Shown: piece by piece, positions 61,143 through 64,000 of the stretch
How positions within the stretch are numbered: position 1 is the first letter of the stretch
How the letters are laid out: each line of letters starts with the position of its first letter
Source of the DNA: Paenibacillus periandrae
Lineage (GTDB): Bacteria > Bacillota > Bacilli > Paenibacillales > NBRC-103111
Direction of reading: 5' to 3'
NCBI RefSeq assembly: GCF_022458865.1
Contig: NZ_JAJNMU010000007.1
Location: forward strand, 310,001 to 374,000
DNA: 64,000 nucleotides
Notes under the pieces: model-generated
What the model saw: only the letters and a program-made list of their open reading frames with translations
Told to the model about the DNA's origin: nothing
Databases searched by the model: none
Program-made: the position numbers and the translations under genes

Positions 61143-62333
61143 TCAGGACCCTTCGATTTCTGCTTGGGCCAAATCAATCGCTCTGGATAAATCCGCAATT
61201 AGATCCTCAACATGCTCAATGCCTACAGAATAACGCAGTAAACGGTCGTCCAACCCGATTCTTTCACGTATTTCAACAGGGATATCAGCATGAGTCTGTA
61301 CAGCCGGGTAGGTCATCAACGACTCCACGCCACCGAGGCTTTCGGCAAAAGCAATCAGCTTAATATGGCGAAGAATCGGTTCGACGTATCTGGCATCCTT
61401 TAGCTTAAAGGAGAATATTCCAGTATTACCTGAGGATTGTTTCTTCTGGATTTCATATCCCGGGTGGCTCGTGAGCGCCGGATAATATACAGAATCTACA
61501 CAAGGGTGCGTCAATAAAAACTCAGCGATCCGTGTCGCATTATATTGATGGCGCTCCATACGAAGGGCCAATGTTTTCATACCTCTCATCAATAACCAGC
61601 TGTCCTGTGGACCTAATACAGCTCCAATTGAATTATGTAAGAACGCCATTTGCTCGGATAATTGTTGGCCTTTGGTTACGATCAGACCCGCCAGCACATC
61701 GTTATGTCCACCCAGGTATTTGGTCGCGCTGTGAATAATAATATCCGCCCCAAGCTCAATCGGACGCTGAAAGAACGGGGTTAACAGCGTATTATCAACG
61801 ATTGTCAGCACATTTTTCTTCTTCGCCCAGCTGCACACGAGCTCAAGATCCGTAATCATCATTAAAGGATTGGTTGGTGTTTCAATCACGATTGCCTTCG
61901 TATTCGCGGTAAAATGCGACTCCAATGCATCCAGATCATTGGTATCTACGTATGAGGCAGTTACACCAAACCGTGACATGATTTTTTCCAGCAAGCGATA
62001 CGTGCCACCGTACAGATCCAGGGATACGATCAGATGATCGCCTTGACTGAATAGAGCAAATATCGTTTGCAGGGCCGCCATACCGGAGCTGCAGGCAAAC
62101 CCCGCATCTCCGGATTCCAGCTCGGCAATCGCATCCTCAAGTACTTTGCGTGTCGGGTTTTTGGTCCGGGAGTAATCGAAACCCGTGCTTTGTCCCAGCT
62201 TCGGATGGCGAAACGCCGTAGCTTGGTATACCGGGAAGCTGACAGCACCCGTTACCGGCTCCTCCTGTGAACCGATTTGTGCTAATCTGCTCTCTATTTT
62301 TAATAGCTTATCTTGATCCTGCCCGTTGCTCAT
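61143..62333 (-). CDS. metI: Cystathionine gamma-synthase / O-acetylhomoserine thiolyase type enzyme
   Basis: 396 residues. PLP-dependent Cys/Met metabolism family, with [20 protein letters not shown], the catalytic Lys in [15 protein letters not shown], and a C-terminal substrate region [20 protein letters not shown]. It makes cystathionine or homocysteine from acylated homoserine. The start overlaps the metA stop (ATGA), forming the metA-metI operon under S-box control. B. subtilis MetI has both activities; which dominates here is not visible. Confidence 0.94.
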   Translation of the reverse strand: MSNGQDQDKLLKIESRLAQIGSQEEPVTGAVSFPVYQATAFRHPKLGQSTGFDYSRTKNPTRKVLEDAIAELESGDAGFACSSGMAALQTIFALFSQGDHLIVSLDLYGGTYRLLEKIMSRFGVTASYVDTNDLDALESHFTANTKAIVIETPTNPLMMITDLELVCSWAKKKNVLTIVDNTLLTPFFQRPIELGADIIIHSATKYLGGHNDVLAGLIVTKGQQLSEQMAFLHNSIGAVLGPQDSWLLMRGMKTLALRMERHQYNATRIAEFLLTHPCVDSVYYPALTSHPGYEIQKKQSSGNTGIFSFKLKDARYVEPILRHIKLIAFAESLGGVESLMTYPAVQTHADIPVEIRERIGLDDRLLRYSVGIEHVEDLIADLSRAIDLAQAEIEGS

Positions 62334-63256
62334 ATACTATACTCCCCTTTATACAAATCGTATGGTGTCTCTTGATATACATAATAGTTCAACCAGTTGG
62401 AAAATAACAAATTGGCATGCGCCCTCCACGAAACGAGCGGTTCCTTGGTCGGATCATCATTCGGATAATAATTTTTAGGAACAGCCACTTCCATGCCCTT
62501 ATTAATATCACGGTCATATTCATACTTCAGCGTACACGCATCATATTCGGAATGTCCCGTAACGAAGATATGCTTGCCGTCCTGCGTAGCCGCGATGTAC
62601 ACGCCTGCCTCCGGTGATTCGGACAAAATCTCCAAGGCTGCAATCTTCTCGATATCCTCTCTGCGAACCTCTGTATGACGGGATTGCGGCACCCAGAACA
62701 GCTCATCGAAGCCGCGCAGCAGCTTTACATTTTGCTTGCTCGTTACGTGTGGGAATACCCCGAACATTTTGCTGTCCAATGCATATTTGGGAATTCCAAA
62801 ATGATGGTACAAGCCTGCCTGGGCGGCCCAACAAATATGCAAGGTCGACGTCACATTTTCCGTACTCCAATCCATAATTTGCTTCAGCTCTTCCCAATAG
62901 TTCACATCTTCAAAATCCAACTGCTCGACAGGCGCTCCAGTAATGATCAAGCCGTCAAATCTTTCTTTGCGGACATCATTAAAGGTTTTGTAAAATTGCT
63001 CCAGATGCTCGGCTGACGTATTTTTCGAGGTATGTGAACCCGGGTGCAGCAGTACAAATTCCAATTGTACCGGTGTGTTGCCGATTAGCCGCAAAATTTG
63101 CGTCTCGGTCGTTTCCTTCGTAGGCATCAAGTTCAAAATAGCGATACGCAGAGGTCGAATATCCTGATGAAAGGCTTCGGTCTCGCTCATCACAAATATA
63201 TTTTCGTTCAATAAAATTTCTTTGGCTGGCAAGTGATCAGGGATTTTAATAGGCAT
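62330..63256 (-). CDS. metA: Homoserine O-acetyltransferase (MetA family)
   Basis: 308 residues, usual length. Class I amidotransferase-like fold with catalytic Cys142 ([16 protein letters not shown]) and conserved His/Glu in SRHTEVR and HSEYDACTL. Glu111 in GAPVEQLDF is the residue reported to favour acetyl-CoA over succinyl-CoA (Gly in the succinyl enzymes). First committed step of methionine synthesis. AAGGAGTG precedes the start. Overlaps metI by four bases. Expression is controlled by the S-box leader at 63306-63502. Confidence 0.95.
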   Translation of the reverse strand: MPIKIPDHLPAKEILLNENIFVMSETEAFHQDIRPLRIAILNLMPTKETTETQILRLIGNTPVQLEFVLLHPGSHTSKNTSAEHLEQFYKTFNDVRKERFDGLIITGAPVEQLDFEDVNYWEELKQIMDWSTENVTSTLHICWAAQAGLYHHFGIPKYALDSKMFGVFPHVTSKQNVKLLRGFDELFWVPQSRHTEVRREDIEKIAALEILSESPEAGVYIAATQDGKHIFVTGHSEYDACTLKYEYDRDINKGMEVAVPKNYYPNDDPTKEPLVSWRAHANLLFSNWLNYYVYQETPYDLYKGEYSI

Positions 63257-63305
63257 TGAAATTCACTCCTTCTTGTGTAGTAATCGTTTTTTACGAAAAA
63301 GGACG

Positions 63306-63502
63306 CTAAAAAGACCTTTTCGCGCGAACGAGAAAGGCCTTGTTATTATTAACAATGTCCTCTCTCATCTCTCAGAAGCCGGGTTCGCTTCCGCAAGAAT
63401 TAGCACCGTGCATTCCACTGTCATATGCTTACGCGATATGCCAAAGGTTTGTCGGTTGCCGGGTGTCATCGGGCTAGTCCCTCCACCTGCTCTTGATAAG
63501 AA
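63306..63502 (-). promoter_or_regulatory. S-box (SAM-I) riboswitch of the metA-metI operon
   Basis: On the minus strand the conserved S-box parts appear in order: CTTATCAAGAG, GGTGGAGGGACT, CCCGATGACACCCGGCAACC, GGTGCTAATTC, TCTGAGAGATGAG. A terminator hairpin follows (AAGGCCTTT paired with AAAAGGTCTT, then TTTTTAG). SAM binding would favour the terminator, switching off metA-metI when methionine is plentiful. Confidence 0.96.
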
Positions 63503-63526
63503 AAGTAATTTACTATTTTTCTTTAT

Positions 63527-63555
63527 ATTATTTACTACAAGCTCATTAAAGTCAA
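63527..63555 (-). promoter_or_regulatory. Sigma-A promoter of the metA leader
   Basis: Minus-strand TTGACT, 17-bp spacer, AATAAT, placed 25 bases before the S-box. Confidence 0.65.
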
Positions 63556-63676
63556 GAGCATCGTATAAATTTCATTTTCACATTTCGGCTAACTTGGAAA
63601 GAAGGAGCACCTCCACCAGCATTTTGCATACTGTATCAAGGGCTCAAAAAAACATATTAATTTTATCGTTTCCACC

Positions 63677-63705
63677 TTGCTGAGCAAGGCATGTAGGTTT
63701 ATACT
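63677..63705 (+). promoter_or_regulatory. Promoter before the small 63749 ORF
   Basis: TTGCTG, 17-bp spacer, TATACT. A 44-base leader runs to the ATG at 63749. Confidence 0.5.
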
Positions 63706-63748
63706 AGACAAGTATTCGACACCAATAGCAAAGGGGTGCAACCAACGA

Positions 63749-63901
63749 ATGGACGGAGACCCGACGAGTAGTATCTACGTTCACAACCAACCGAATAGAT
63801 CGTTAGGAATGCAGTTGGCTTACGCCGCTGATTCTCGTGCGCCCAGCATTACTTTGCCAACACAAGCGTATTTGACGTGGACCTGTGTCCACTCTTTATA
63901 A
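63749..63901 (+). CDS. Possible small protein, unknown function
   Basis: 50 residues (MDGDPTSSIYVHNQPNRSLG at the start), polar, no signal. AAAGGGGTG lies ten bases before the ATG and a promoter-like pair precedes it. The frame is open without a start signal further upstream. Nothing recognisable in the sequence. It may be genuine or a random open frame. Confidence 0.35.
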   Translation: MDGDPTSSIYVHNQPNRSLGMQLAYAADSRAPSITLPTQAYLTWTCVHSL

Positions 63902-63981
63902 AACCTTGTCTGCCCGGTATAAAGCTGTCCGCATGAAGTTAGCGTCGTTTCTTCCGCCTGTATTTCCTCTCAAGTAAATTA

Positions 63982-63996
63982 TGTGAAGAGGTGAAT
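63982..63996 (+). promoter_or_regulatory. Ribosome binding site of a gene beyond the window
   Basis: GTGAAGAGGTGAATC close to the right edge has the look of a Shine-Dalgarno sequence (AGAGGTGA); a start codon would fall just outside. Confidence 0.4.
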
Positions 63997-64000
63997 CAGA

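Overview
The window reads as chromosomal DNA of an endospore-forming Firmicute, most likely Paenibacillus or a close relative. Evidence: moderate GC content, strong AGGAGG-type ribosome binding sites, a GerA/GerC/GerB-type germinant receptor cluster, PrkA, an AbrB-type regulator, a gamma-SASP-like peptide with a forespore-type promoter, the ytxC-thrS gene order known from Bacillus, T-box and S-box leaders, GlnR-type operators, YesM/YesN-type two-component genes beside a sugar ABC transporter, and futalosine-route menaquinone synthesis (mqnC). Apart from one small acquired cassette it looks like ordinary core and accessory chromosome. No tRNA, rRNA, CRISPR array or prophage was recognised.

Layout. 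1-8.1 kb: a partial MATE exporter, a DUF2334 deacetylase-like protein with FG-GAP-type repeats, a 1055-residue clan GH-A glycoside hydrolase with a divergent LacI regulator, and a SAM methyltransferase. 8.5-14.9 kb: a LytTR-PAS histidine kinase, a Gly/His and Pro/Tyr-rich small protein, prkA, a DUF2161 protein and a NodB-type deacetylase. 15-20.4 kb: the germinant receptor cluster A-C-small-B and an MFS transporter. 20.7-29.5 kb: a carbohydrate ABC transporter (binding protein and two permeases, no ATPase) divergent from a YesM/YesN pair, a membrane coiled-coil protein and a phosphodiester glycosidase-family protein. 29.6-38.3 kb: abrB-like, trmL, an orphan OmpR-type regulator, serC, a DUF1501/DUF1800 pair, glnA of the GSI-beta type with a GlnR box, and a DAHP synthase. 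38.5-46.1 kb: a response regulator-histidine kinase-ispH-DUF2062 operon, an HtrA-type protease with a direct-repeat operator candidate, yugN-like, and an ammonium transporter with a GlnR-like site in activator position. 46.2-54.9 kb: small sporulation-type genes, a 3D-domain protein, an unknown protein behind a perfect sigma-A promoter, an MBL hydrolase, thrS with its T-box, ytxC, a diguanylate cyclase and GrpB. 54.95-58.2 kb: a GC-richer cassette (TetR regulator, broken NTF2-like gene, membrane protein, peroxiredoxin-like protein) bracketed by same-orientation remnants of a group II intron. 58.3-64 kb: mqnC, an EAL protein, and the S-box-controlled metA-metI operon.

The signal that ordinary annotation explains least is a family of short tandem hairpin repeats (core ATGCTTACGAAG followed by a GTTT...AAAC stem-loop). 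They lie directly upstream of the Shine-Dalgarno sequence of three unrelated genes: prkA, the YesM-type kinase and thrS. In each array the last hairpin ends four nucleotides before AGGAGG. Stem sequences differ between arrays and covary within one of them, which points to an RNA-level cis-element or a mobile element that targets leaders. Nitrogen genes (glnA, amt), methionine genes (S-box), thrS (T-box) and htrA all carry regulatory sites visible in the sequence.
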